64,000 nt of DNA. Source: Thalassospira xiamenensis M-5 = DSM 17429. Its GTDB lineage: Bacteria; Pseudomonadota; Alphaproteobacteria; Rhodospirillales; Thalassospiraceae. Location of the stretch: assembly GCF_000300235.2 (NCBI RefSeq), contig NZ_CP004388.1:167501-231500 (forward strand). The letters are read 5' to 3'. Below, one piece after another: positions 41,969 to 50,566 of this stretch. Below the pieces are notes generated by a model. The model did not search any database, was not told the origin of the DNA, and saw only the letters and a program-made list of their open reading frames with translations. Position numbers and translations under genes: made by a program. The number at the start of each line of letters is the position of its first letter. Position 1 is the first letter of the stretch.

Positions 41969-44151
41969 TACCACCACCCCCAGCTGCCCATGCAGTTGGT
42001 TTTTACGGCGTTTGTGTGAGCCGGAAACGAGTAGTTGTATTTTGAGAGAGGCTTATAACTGAAGTAGCCGACGATATAGGGGTAGCTGTTGGGTGCTGTT
42101 TCGCAAAGTCGGGTAACTGAATCTCCAATAGCCACGCCATCTTCACGCACAATCGTTTTGGTCGCTGATGAACGAGACCAAGTGCAATTCATATTTCGCG
42201 TATCAGACCATGGGCTATCGTTACTCCCGACTGTTGTCGAATACGAACTTGTGCCACAGGGGCCGCCAGAACGTTGCCCATCGGAGCTATAGCTTCGAGT
42301 TGTAACTTCGCTCCAGACAACCTGCTGAGTGCATTTGTCTCCAAGGTTTAAAGGCGAGGCATCGCCGATGACAACCTTGTGAATTGATCCATCCGGTCGT
42401 TCGTAAGACTGCATCAGATCACGAGCGTCAAAGCGGGTGCAGCCTTCATAATAATGCTCACCGTTTGTTGCAGGCGATTCGCCTGAATAGATATAGGCGG
42501 TCTGCGGTTCGCCCGGCAGAACTTCACTGGTCTTGATGTTAAAGCGGCCTTTCGGCGTACCTTCGATATAGACCGTGGTCAGGCGATAGGCGAACAACTG
42601 GTCATCATGGGTTTGCCAGCCGGTGGTCTCGACATGGTGGGGATAGGCAATTTCACTGTCCTGGCATTGCGTGACATATTGCGGAATGCCATCTAGCAGA
42701 TAGTAAAACCGCTCACGGCCATAGCTGGCACCAGCTGCCAGATCGTGGTTCCAGAGTGATGGATTGTCACAGCCATCGATGGTGGACTGAATGGCGATAT
42801 TGGCGCTGTCGGGTTTGCATTCGGTGATGAATTGCTCAACCCCGTTGACCACGATCTGCTTTCGGCTTTGGCGGGTGACGGTGCCTGCCGCCTGATTAAT
42901 GATCGGTGCGCAGACTTCCTGACCGGCAGCATTTTTGTAAACCGTTTCGTGGGGGTATTCGGTGCCATTGTCCGAGCAGGCATCGGCCTGCCAGGTGGTG
43001 CCGTTCAGCTCATAGATATGGCGACCGGTCTGATAGGAGCGACCAGCGGCAAAATCATGCCGGATTGAACAGCCATCGGTGACAGAGATCAGCGGAACCG
43101 GGGCAATTTCTTCGGACGGTTCGCAGCTGCGGACCTGGACTTCATTGTTGCTCGCATTGACATACACGAGGGACGCCTGCGGAACGGCCATCATCTCGTT
43201 ATAGTCAAGATAGACCGAGCAGGCCGAGGTCTTCTCGGTGATGTCAAAAACCTTGTCTTCATCCTTCAGACAGTCAGTAACTTCCTGCCGGTTGCCGCCG
43301 CCATCGGTGTAATAAAGCAGGTATTGTGCGGTTGCCTGGCGGGTTTCCATATCGATGGTGTCGCCGCAAACCGAGTAGCTGCGATCCAGCGGATAGCGAT
43401 CAGCCCCATCTTCGCATGTTCCAGATGTCACATTGCCGTCTTCGGTGGTCTCCACCCGGCTTTGCTGGACGGCAACAAGCTGGGCCAGATCCACTCGAAT
43501 GTTGCAGCCTTCTGTTGTCACGCGCACGGTCGGTGTGCCGGTATCTTCCTCAACATCAAGAGCCGCTGGTGTAGAATAGCCTGCCGCATCAGCATTCTTG
43601 GAGGCGTTCGATCCGACAGTGTTGGAGGCACCGGTATCGGCTTCTGCCGTTTCGGTTTCTTTTTCTTCCTTGTCGTCTTCTTCGACCGCATTCAAGCGCT
43701 GAAGGGCCGCAATTAGAGTTTCCTGATTGCCCTCAATGGTGACAGGCGAAGCTGGATCAAGCTCAGGACTGTCCATATTGAACTGCGCAACAAAATCGTT
43801 TGAATCGAGCGGTTCGGATCTGCCGTCTTTCTCAACACCGGTTAGAACCAGTTGCGCGATCAGGCTGTCTTCGTAATTGACATAGCGGGCATATGCCTTG
43901 GCGGTGACACCCTCGGTCAGTTTGGGCGGTGCACCAGGCACGTCGACCAGTCCGAGATCAATCGCCATCGGTTCGTTTTCCGAGACGGCGGTCCGGGTTT
44001 TCGCACGGGTCACGATATTGACCTTGCGCACCATTTCCTCGATGCCGGGCTCGACCTGCGAGGATGTTGTTTCTTGCTGTGCCAACTGAGCCAGTGCCGG
44101 GGACACCAGACATGATGACAGGAGCAAACACCAAAGCGTTCGTTTGTTCAT
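41968..44151 (-). CDS. Secreted cysteine-rich repeat protein inside the T4SS operon
   Basis: 727 residues from ATG 44151, with a clear signal peptide ('LWCLLLSSCLVSPALA'). After an acidic region (about 150-250) it has at least five diverged units of the form GC-x-I-x4-D-[LF]-A ... YxxxG ... V..C. Examples are 'TEGCNIRVDLAQLV', 'TDGCSIRHDFAAGRSY' and 'IDGCDNPSLWNHDLAAG'. The cysteines suggest disulphide-stabilised repeats in the periplasm or at the surface. It lies between virB10 and virB11, where no standard component is expected. It may be a pilus-tip adhesin, a mating-pair recognition protein or a TraN-like outer-membrane protein. I do not recognise the family. Confidence 0.75.
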   Translation of the reverse strand: MNKRTLWCLLLSSCLVSPALAQLAQQETTSSQVEPGIEEMVRKVNIVTRAKTRTAVSENEPMAIDLGLVDVPGAPPKLTEGVTAKAYARYVNYEDSLIAQLVLTGVEKDGRSEPLDSNDFVAQFNMDSPELDPASPVTIEGNQETLIAALQRLNAVEEDDKEEKETETAEADTGASNTVGSNASKNADAAGYSTPAALDVEEDTGTPTVRVTTEGCNIRVDLAQLVAVQQSRVETTEDGNVTSGTCEDGADRYPLDRSYSVCGDTIDMETRQATAQYLLYYTDGGGNRQEVTDCLKDEDKVFDITEKTSACSVYLDYNEMMAVPQASLVYVNASNNEVQVRSCEPSEEIAPVPLISVTDGCSIRHDFAAGRSYQTGRHIYELNGTTWQADACSDNGTEYPHETVYKNAAGQEVCAPIINQAAGTVTRQSRKQIVVNGVEQFITECKPDSANIAIQSTIDGCDNPSLWNHDLAAGASYGRERFYYLLDGIPQYVTQCQDSEIAYPHHVETTGWQTHDDQLFAYRLTTVYIEGTPKGRFNIKTSEVLPGEPQTAYIYSGESPATNGEHYYEGCTRFDARDLMQSYERPDGSIHKVVIGDASPLNLGDKCTQQVVWSEVTTRSYSSDGQRSGGPCGTSSYSTTVGSNDSPWSDTRNMNCTWSRSSATKTIVREDGVAIGDSVTRLCETAPNSYPYIVGYFSYKPLSKYNYSFPAHTNAVKTNCMGSWGWW

Positions 44152-44155
44152 GCTT

Positions 44156-45247
44156 CTACTCCACATTTGCGATGTACCAGTCCGTTGCCGGACGGATCTG
44201 AAGGCGGGTGCCTTGGGGGATGGTGATGATGGGTTGCAGTGAGAGAGTTTCTTCGAGCACGCTGGCGCTGATCTCGCCGAACCGGGTCGAGAGCTCTTCG
44301 GCGGCTTTTTCTGCTGCCGCCGTTGCGACTTCGCCGTCGCTTTCTTCGGATTTTGTCGTGGCCGCGGCATAGCGGACAGCCGTCGAAATGCCGGTCAGCA
44401 TGAAGGCGGTGCCATAGCGCTCCCAGAAGCGGCGCTCCACGTCGCCAGTGGCCCCTTGTCGGCCCTGAATGTCGCCGATGGGGGAGGCAAGCTGGCGGAT
44501 CTCGGCACGATGTCCGGCAATCAGGATGCGTTCACAAGAAATCGACAGGCGCGAACTGCCCATATCCTTGGGTGGATCATAATTGCAGATCAGCCGCGAC
44601 CCTTTGGGGATCAGGACATTGCGTCCGTGATAACCATAAACATCGCGGGCCGACTGGACGATCACGGTGCCGGTCGCGTCACCGCCGACCTGACTGTTGA
44701 TGCCGGTTTCGAGGATGACGGTAATGTAACGATCCGCCGTGATGATCCGGCTGTTATCGACCGGTAGGGTCGATGTGCGGCGCGGGCCTTGATAATCGGC
44801 CTTGTCGTTTTCGTTGGTGGGTAGGTCGAGCGGATCCATGGCCGCAGGTGCGCTCATGCCGGGCAGGGCATTATTGCGCGAAAAACCGGACATCTCATCA
44901 GACTGCCATGCCGGAGTGCCCCAGTTTGACGACAGGGAAACGCGATGTTGCCAGGCGGCTTCCAATGCCGTGCGATAGGGATCTGGTGCCGGTGGTTCGG
45001 AGACCGGTTCAGGTTGAGGATCTGGTGCGGGTGCCGGAGCAGGTTCTTGTTCCGGTTTGGCTTCCTTGATGATGATTGGTGGCATCGCCGGGGCAGGAGC
45101 TGCTGTTGCTGGTGGCGGCGGTGCCGGAAGTGCCCAGACCGATGGATCATCAGCAGGCAAGGTTGGCGGCTCATTGATCACCGGTTCAGCGCACACGCCA
45201 CCAAAGGTCAGGCCAAGGACCAGAGCGACATCGCAAAATGCACTCAT
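44156..45247 (-). CDS. virB10: VirB10-like T4SS core protein
   Basis: 363 residues. A short hydrophobic N-terminus ('DVALVLGLTFGGVCA') is followed by a Pro-rich periplasmic stretch and the VirB10/TrbI domain. That domain contains 'RYITVILETGINSQVGGDAT', 'VIVQSARDVYGYHGRNVLIP', 'GSRLICNYD' and 'TIPQGTRLQIRPATDWYI'. It spans the periplasm and forms the outer-membrane channel with VirB9 and VirB7. The usual cytoplasmic part before the membrane helix is almost absent, so the start may be mis-set or the protein is a short form. It overlaps virB9 by four bases. Confidence 0.88.
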   Translation of the reverse strand: MSAFCDVALVLGLTFGGVCAEPVINEPPTLPADDPSVWALPAPPPPATAAPAPAMPPIIIKEAKPEQEPAPAPAPDPQPEPVSEPPAPDPYRTALEAAWQHRVSLSSNWGTPAWQSDEMSGFSRNNALPGMSAPAAMDPLDLPTNENDKADYQGPRRTSTLPVDNSRIITADRYITVILETGINSQVGGDATGTVIVQSARDVYGYHGRNVLIPKGSRLICNYDPPKDMGSSRLSISCERILIAGHRAEIRQLASPIGDIQGRQGATGDVERRFWERYGTAFMLTGISTAVRYAAATTKSEESDGEVATAAAEKAAEELSTRFGEISASVLEETLSLQPIITIPQGTRLQIRPATDWYIANVE

Positions 45248-46326
45248 GCTGCGTCCCCGGTATATTCAATGCAGAGGAAGCTTTGACCGCTTTTGAGCGT
45301 GATCAGTGGTCGGGTGCTTTCAATGATGTAGGTCTCGCCCTGAACACGGGTATTGACCAACTCATCAATGCCATCGACCACTACATAGGCCGTCGGCAGT
45401 TCGACATCCTTCCAGCGTTTGCCAAAGCGGATATAGGTGAAGTGATCATCCCGGAAGACCGTTTCCGGGCGGAGCGTTTCATCGCCCCAGAGGTCATACT
45501 CACCCCATCCGTGCAGGGCGTTCGGATCGAAGGGGGATTGTGCAACAAAGTCATCGGCAGGTGTGCCGGGATTGGTGTCACTCAGTCCGGCAATCGCATC
45601 GTCGATGGCAGCAGACTTATTGCCTTGCCCTGGAACAGACATCGCCGGAAGGGAAGGTTTTCCTGTGTCGTCCAAAACACCGGCAAAGCCGGGAACTGCA
45701 GGATCGCTATCGATCAGAACGGATCCTTCGATGCGGACAACAAGATCAGGCACATTGACCGAATTGAAACTCTCAGCCCGCAGATAAAACGGATAAACCG
45801 CACCGGATTTGCCATAGACGACCAGTGAGGTGTCATAGCCATAGCCGCTGGGACGCACAGCGAGGCGGCGCTCGCCGCGTGGCTTGACGGAAAACCCGCC
45901 ATCATCACCCAAATCAACAGCTTCGATGATCTCGCCGCGTGGTAGTTCAACCACCGTGACCATGAACTCGCGGGTACGGATTTTATAGGTGCATTCGCTA
46001 CAGAGATTCGTTGTATAGACCGCATCATCGGGTTCCGCCCGATCCCAGACATCCTGAACCTGTCCGCTGGTGCGCGGGCGGCTCATGGCTGTAAAATAGC
46101 CCTCATTCTGCTCACGGGCCTGATCGACCACGCTGTCAGGTACGGGCATGGCCGGAGCGGATTGCTGCGGTGTGGTTTGCGCACCGGAGAACGGCTGTTG
46201 CGATTGTCCGGGCATCGGCGGGCGTGCGGCGGTCTGCGCATTGGCGCGGTGATAGCCAAGAATGAGGACGGCCAGGATCAGGCTACCCAGCACGAGATGG
46301 AAAACAAGATTGGTCAGGCGTTTCAT
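45244..46326 (-). CDS. virB9: VirB9-like T4SS core protein
   Basis: 360 residues with a signal sequence ('LVLGSLILAVLILGYHRANA') and the VirB9/TrbG pattern. The N-terminal part has 'YTIRT'-like strand 'ECTYKIRTREFMVTVV', and the C-terminal domain has 'DDHFTYIRFGKRWKDVELP' and 'VDGIDELVNTR'. It is a periplasmic/outer-membrane partner of VirB7 and VirB10. A Pro/Gln-rich linker separates signal and domain. Confidence 0.88.
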   Translation of the reverse strand: MKRLTNLVFHLVLGSLILAVLILGYHRANAQTAARPPMPGQSQQPFSGAQTTPQQSAPAMPVPDSVVDQAREQNEGYFTAMSRPRTSGQVQDVWDRAEPDDAVYTTNLCSECTYKIRTREFMVTVVELPRGEIIEAVDLGDDGGFSVKPRGERRLAVRPSGYGYDTSLVVYGKSGAVYPFYLRAESFNSVNVPDLVVRIEGSVLIDSDPAVPGFAGVLDDTGKPSLPAMSVPGQGNKSAAIDDAIAGLSDTNPGTPADDFVAQSPFDPNALHGWGEYDLWGDETLRPETVFRDDHFTYIRFGKRWKDVELPTAYVVVDGIDELVNTRVQGETYIIESTRPLITLKSGQSFLCIEYTGDAA

Positions 46327-47051
46327 GACGCGCCTCTTTCTCTAAGCACCATGTCGAGCACGGTGACGCCAAAGGGATTGGTGTATTTGTCGGCTTCGGA
46401 GACGTTCTGCGGGCGCGTGGCCAGCGTCAGGTAGGCGCGCAAGGCTTTGCGCGAGATCTCTTTGCCGCGACGGTGATCGATCTGGATGAAATCGACCGCG
46501 TATTTATGGTCCGATGACAGGGTGGCGATGGGATCGATGGAAACGATCCGCACTTCGCGCTCAATGCCTTTTTCAAGCGCTTCGGTGATCAGGCCACTAT
46601 CGATCCGTTCGCGTTTGAAACGTTCCCAGAAACGGGCATCTGACAGCCGGGAGGCTTCGCGCTGGCGTTCTTCCTGGGTAACCGGATCGATCTCGTTGGT
46701 GATCAGGACAAAACGTTTGGCCTGAGCTTCAAGAAACACTTCAAAGCCTTCGACCTTCTTGCTGACCGGTTCAACAACATAGGTGCGATCATCCGGGCCA
46801 TAGGTCCGAACCAGAGCAATCTCGGTTTCCTTGAGCGGCACGAGATGGGCGACAGTTTGCACCAGAACGACGACGCCAGCGCCAAGCACAATGTTGGTCC
46901 CGGCAGACAGGCGCAGCATCCAGGCCAACCGGCGATGACTTGCCTGAAAGCTGTAAGGATCTGCCGCGACGATGCTCGCATGCGGGGATCGGGGAGCGGC
47001 AACCGACTTGCGCCCGGCATCGCGTTTGCCGATACGTCCTAGCCAAGCCAT
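46323..47051 (-). CDS. virB8: VirB8-like T4SS inner-membrane protein
   Basis: 242 residues. One membrane helix ('AGTNIVLGAGVVVLVQTVA') is followed by the periplasmic NTF2-like domain ('SDARFWERFKRERIDSGL', 'AVDFIQIDHRRGKEISRKAL', 'RAYLTLATRP', 'NPFGVTVLDM'). VirB8 nucleates assembly of the channel. It overlaps virB7 and virB9. Confidence 0.9.
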   Translation of the reverse strand: MAWLGRIGKRDAGRKSVAAPRSPHASIVAADPYSFQASHRRLAWMLRLSAGTNIVLGAGVVVLVQTVAHLVPLKETEIALVRTYGPDDRTYVVEPVSKKVEGFEVFLEAQAKRFVLITNEIDPVTQEERQREASRLSDARFWERFKRERIDSGLITEALEKGIEREVRIVSIDPIATLSSDHKYAVDFIQIDHRRGKEISRKALRAYLTLATRPQNVSEADKYTNPFGVTVLDMVLRERGAS

Positions 47052-47224
47052 GAGTAACCCTCACCGTTGAACTCGACGGGATCGCAAACGCAGGGGCTGA
47101 GTTTCATTTCATCGGTGCCGGTCCCGTCTTTGGGTATCTCGCGATCTTTTGAAACGGAGGCGCAGCCTGACAGGAGAACGACAAGGCAAAGCATAGGAAG
47201 GAGACGTGCTTGGATCAGGCGCAT
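47039..47224 (-). CDS. virB7: VirB7-like lipoprotein
   Basis: 61 residues. The lipobox 'VVLLSGCA' gives acylation at Cys21. The mature part is about 41 residues with two further cysteines ('SPCVCDPVEF'), which could link to VirB9 as in Agrobacterium. Size and place before virB8 support the call. Confidence 0.75.
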   Translation of the reverse strand: MRLIQARLLPMLCLVVLLSGCASVSKDREIPKDGTGTDEMKLSPCVCDPVEFNGEGYSWLG

Positions 47225-47508
47225 GGCTGCGATCCTTTCTGATTGGTAGCGGTTTTGGGGGAAGAGGCACCAAGCCCGAACGCCAGTCGGGCAAGGGCAA
47301 GGACGATGGAAAGCGCGATCCAGATATGGACGGCACTGCGCATCAAACCGGCAAGCTGGTCTGCATCGACTTCCCGAAGGGCCATGACGAACACGATCAG
47401 GCTTTCGGGCGAAAACATGCCGGTCAGAACCAGTAGCCAGAGCGCAACGAGCGGAAAAACGGCGATGGTCAGAACGACATCACGCAGGAATTTCTTGAGC
47501 CGGTTCAT
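47215..47508 (-). CDS. Small membrane protein between virB6 and virB7
   Basis: 97 residues with two membrane helices ('VVLTIAVFPLVALWLLVLTG' and 'AVHIWIALSIVLALARLAFG'). The family is not recognised. It is coupled by overlaps to both neighbours, so it is likely a T4SS accessory protein in the inner membrane. Confidence 0.6.
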   Translation of the reverse strand: MNRLKKFLRDVVLTIAVFPLVALWLLVLTGMFSPESLIVFVMALREVDADQLAGLMRSAVHIWIALSIVLALARLAFGLGASSPKTATNQKGSQPCA

Positions 47509-48626
47509 GGCTTGCCTCCCCGATCAAAGGTCGGTGTCTTGAGGCGTTCCATGACGGCATTCTTGGCGGCAACGACACTGTCTTTGGCAGCTCCTGCCGC
47601 TCCAACCGGATTGCGGGCGGCTCCCGCACCCAAGAGAACAGCATCAAGGGCGGCAGAAGCACCGCCCGGTGCGTATTTCTTGGCGGCATTGACGAGGGAC
47701 AGACCGGTTGCGGTCATACCAGCGGTAATGACGGCGGCGGCCTGATTGGTCAGCTGGGATCCGGCAATAGAGTTGGCCATGCCGGTTGCTTCGGCCATGA
47801 AGGCCGTGCCCATCCAGCCAAGAACAATGGCAACCCAGAGACCGGGATTGTCGATAGACGTGATCTCGCGAACGTTTTCGGTGTTCTGGATATCAAGGGA
47901 GGCTGCGCCATAGAGACACAGAGCAAGTGCCAGCGTTGAACCAAACAGCACCATGAAGGCGGCAAAGACGGTTCTGACCCCCGTGATCGCCATGCCGCGT
48001 CCCCAGCCAAAACCGACAGCGAGCATGAGGATCGGAGAGAGGGCAGAGAACATCATCACGCGGAAGATGCTGACCACGACCTGACTGAAATAAACAATGA
48101 TCAGGATGATGTAGGGCAGGGCGAGCAGCACGCCGTAGACCCCGGCCATCAGATTGCCGAGCGAAATCGAAGCCCAGATTTCAAAGGCAATCCGCAAGAC
48201 AACCAGCAAGCCGAGTTCGGCGACATAAACCAGTTGCGCCATGCCGCCCAATGACGAGGCCTCACTTGGGATTTTGGCGCTCGCAATGCCACCTTCCATA
48301 CCGGCAGACAGCACCACCCCGGCAGCACTACCCATCGTTGATAAAGCCATCTGATAAATGGAATTTACGAGAGTGGGCCCTTGCCCGCCGAGCAGCAGAC
48401 CAGCTATAGTGATGAACGCGAATTCATGAGCGAATCCAACCAGATCACCCTTACCCATGATCATCTTGCCGCCATGAATGACGATCCATAGACCAACGAC
48501 GGAGAGATAGATGAACCACATGGGTTCGAGCAGCACGGTGCTCAGGTTCTGGGTGAAGCTGTTGGCCAGATCGACATACTCCGTCACCACGTCGCACGTC
48601 AGACATGTGATGTCGTCATCATTCAT
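47505..48626 (-). CDS. virB6: VirB6-like polytopic T4SS protein
   Basis: 373 residues from ATG 48626 (AAGGAAA upstream). At least six membrane helices occur, with the family-typical tryptophan in 'SVVGLWIVIHGGKMIMG'. The N-terminus has a Cys pair ('TCLTCD') and the C-terminus is a small-residue-rich cytoplasmic tail. VirB6/TrbL forms part of the inner-membrane DNA path. Its start overlaps the divergent gene on the other strand by 17 bases. Confidence 0.88.
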   Translation of the reverse strand: MNDDDITCLTCDVVTEYVDLANSFTQNLSTVLLEPMWFIYLSVVGLWIVIHGGKMIMGKGDLVGFAHEFAFITIAGLLLGGQGPTLVNSIYQMALSTMGSAAGVVLSAGMEGGIASAKIPSEASSLGGMAQLVYVAELGLLVVLRIAFEIWASISLGNLMAGVYGVLLALPYIILIIVYFSQVVVSIFRVMMFSALSPILMLAVGFGWGRGMAITGVRTVFAAFMVLFGSTLALALCLYGAASLDIQNTENVREITSIDNPGLWVAIVLGWMGTAFMAEATGMANSIAGSQLTNQAAAVITAGMTATGLSLVNAAKKYAPGGASAALDAVLLGAGAARNPVGAAGAAKDSVVAAKNAVMERLKTPTFDRGGKP

Positions 48627-49089
48627 TGCCGCTTTCCTTTTGATGATTGTGGGACCTGCAGACGCGCAGATTTATGACCAGAAATCCGACTATCTGGACT
48701 GGGATTACGCGGTTTCTCTTTGGGCGAGTTACGACCGTGGAGAGGCAGTCGCTGAATGGGACCTCGTGATGCCCGCCTATGAAGCAAACAAAGCGCTTGT
48801 TTCCGGCTCGCGTGAGGAAGTTCTGGAGAGACTGGCGAAGCACCCCAAAGGAGACCTGATCAAGCGCGGACATGATCTGCATCGTGTCTATGAGGTTTGG
48901 AAACACGTCTATCGTGCCGTCACCTACAAGGACAAAGGCTTCGCTTGGAACGAATGGAAATCCGGTGGGTCGTGCTGGGTGATGGAGCAGCGCAATGTTT
49001 TCACACATTCTTGCCGCGACCTTCCTGATTGGCGCACTAAGAATGACGTAAAGCGGGACAATGCAATATTTGCTGAAACACAGCAGTAG
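48610..49089 (+). CDS. Periplasmic protein encoded against the virB operon
   Basis: 159 residues from ATG 48610, with a signal peptide ('FIAAFLLMIVGPADAQ'). The mature part is helical, with Trp-rich stretches ('YLDWDYAVSLWASYDRGEAV') and two late cysteines that could pair. No SD is seen for this start; ATG 48643 is an alternative. I prefer the + strand to the long - frame here because only the + frame gives a protein-like sequence with a signal peptide. Unknown family. Location among virB genes suggests entry exclusion, as inference only. Confidence 0.6.
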   Translation: MSSSFIAAFLLMIVGPADAQIYDQKSDYLDWDYAVSLWASYDRGEAVAEWDLVMPAYEANKALVSGSREEVLERLAKHPKGDLIKRGHDLHRVYEVWKHVYRAVTYKDKGFAWNEWKSGGSCWVMEQRNVFTHSCRDLPDWRTKNDVKRDNAIFAETQQ

Positions 49090-49101
49090 AGAGTGAATAC
49101 G

Positions 49102-49521
49102 ATGCTTGAATTCGTCCTTTACATCGTCTGCATCACCGGATTGCTTTTTCTCAGCGTTGGCATTGCGAACGCATGGAACAAAAAGACTCCCCTGCGGATA
49201 TTTGTTGCAATATCGATTTTTGCTGGAGGCATTTACATCGGGTATCTTTACCCCTTTGTTCCAGCCATATTTCTTGTATTTCTTGTGCTCTACGTCTTCG
49301 GAAAACTTAAGATCGGAGGGGACAAAAAGTCCGAGAATGTAGGAACCCCAAAATCCAAGAAAAACAATGCGGAGACTGACAAGAAAAATGACGGTCCGAT
49401 AACGGGGGCCCGCGTTACAGAGGCGATACTTTTCGACGGCGACCCGATACGCATAAAGCGGGCGCGAAAGATCAAAAAGACGTTTGGACACTATCCCTGG
49501 TACATGGGCGGGGATTTGTAA
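49102..49521 (+). CDS. Membrane protein encoded against the virB operon
   Basis: 139 residues from ATG 49102 (AGAGAG upstream; GTG 49093 is an alternative). Three hydrophobic segments ('FVLYIVCITGLLFLSVGIA', 'FVAISIFAGGIYIGYLY', 'AIFLVFLVLYVFG') are followed by a basic cytoplasmic tail of about 65 residues. It is paired with the periplasmic protein upstream, 12 bases after its stop. Base composition is clearly AT-richer than the flanking virB genes. Unknown family; possibly an exclusion or immunity function. Confidence 0.6.
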   Translation: MLEFVLYIVCITGLLFLSVGIANAWNKKTPLRIFVAISIFAGGIYIGYLYPFVPAIFLVFLVLYVFGKLKIGGDKKSENVGTPKSKKNNAETDKKNDGPITGARVTEAILFDGDPIRIKRARKIKKTFGHYPWYMGGDL

Positions 49522-49532
49522 CTTCTTGACGA

Positions 49533-50384
49533 TCATTCCTCTGCCTCCCCACCTTCACGCTGCTGGGGCGGCAGGTATTGCAGCAACATGGTCGACTGGA
49601 TCTTGACCAACTGCGCCATCAGTTGCTGCTGTTGAACCTGCTGGCGGTTTGACATCGCCATCCATTTGGCAATCGCCATTAAGAGCCGCTTCATATCCGC
49701 CGCACCATTGGTGGCCGCTTCAAGCTCTTCGATGGACTGCTGGACTTCTTCCGTGCTTTGAACGGTCAGATCGCTCTGTGCGAGCCCGGTTGTAACCGCA
49801 TCTTTGGAGAGTTCTTCGCGTCTGGCTTCGACCATGGCGCGAGCTTGCTGTTGGGCTTGCCATTTGGCTTTGTTGACCGGGTGATCCGGATCTGCCCATA
49901 CACCACTGCCTGAACCGGATCCGCCGTTGGTCCCTTCAAATTCGCTGCCTTCCGGGAAGGTCCAGGTCGAGGGATCGTTCGGATCAAACCACAGCGACTT
50001 GCGATAGATGCTGCGCCCTTCGCAGATGCTGAAGAAATCAAGATCATCAAGATCGATGCCGGGCATCAGGCCCGACAGATCCGGTGTCAGACACTGGATG
50101 TCGCGCATGATCCGGTTGGTGAGCTTCTGCATGTTGAGGACCGGAAGGGCGACTTGTCCGGCAGCACCGATGGCATCAATCGTGCCCTGTGCCTGGGCAC
50201 TGAGTTTGGTCAACCATTCTGTGTGCTGCTTGAGCTGGTCGATCTGCTTTTGCATTTTGCTCAACTGCTCGCCCAGTTTGGCGATGGCCGACACATCAAT
50301 CACCGGATAGGTGGCATAAGCGATTGCAGGTGTTGCCAGAACAATCCCTAAGGCCAGAGCCACTGAACGCAGACGCCTGTTCAT
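49533..50384 (-). CDS. virB5: VirB5/TrbJ-like pilus-associated protein
   Basis: 283 residues from ATG 50384, with a signal peptide ('VALALGIVLATPAIAYA'). The mature start 'YPVIDVSAIAKLGEQLSKMQ' and the long helix with Gln-rich repeats fit TrbJ/VirB5. A Gly/Ser linker lies in the middle, and 'NGAADMKRLLMAIAKWMAMS' near the end is typical. VirB5 sits at the pilus tip and helps contact recipients. Confidence 0.82.
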   Translation of the reverse strand: MNRRLRSVALALGIVLATPAIAYATYPVIDVSAIAKLGEQLSKMQKQIDQLKQHTEWLTKLSAQAQGTIDAIGAAGQVALPVLNMQKLTNRIMRDIQCLTPDLSGLMPGIDLDDLDFFSICEGRSIYRKSLWFDPNDPSTWTFPEGSEFEGTNGGSGSGSGVWADPDHPVNKAKWQAQQQARAMVEARREELSKDAVTTGLAQSDLTVQSTEEVQQSIEELEAATNGAADMKRLLMAIAKWMAMSNRQQVQQQQLMAQLVKIQSTMLLQYLPPQQREGGEAEE

Positions 50385-50566
50385 GACGCACCTCCCGTAC
50401 GGAGAATGACGACAAGCAAAAGGATCAGGATCGCACTGGTGATGATTGGCGAGTTCAACATACCAATCAGGCCGATGGCACCAATGAGACTGGCAACGGC
50501 GATAGAGGCCAAAGGCATCTTCATCATGTCCGGATGATTGGTAGGGGTTACAGATGGCTCTGCCAT
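50381..50566 (-). CDS. Small membrane protein after virB4
   Basis: 61 residues from ATG 50566, with GGGGGG upstream. Two membrane helices ('LASIAVASLIGAIGLIGML' and 'SAILILLLVVILRTG'). It overlaps virB4 by 19 bases and virB5 by four. Not recognised; probable T4SS accessory. Confidence 0.55.
   Translation of the reverse strand: MAEPSVTPTNHPDMMKMPLASIAVASLIGAIGLIGMLNSPIITSAILILLLVVILRTGGAS

Noticed and set aside
48619-49536. Long - strand open frame of 305 codons between virB5 and virB6
   Set aside because: Its translation has no signal or fold-like pattern, while the + strand here gives a signal-peptide protein and a membrane protein. I took it as a shadow.
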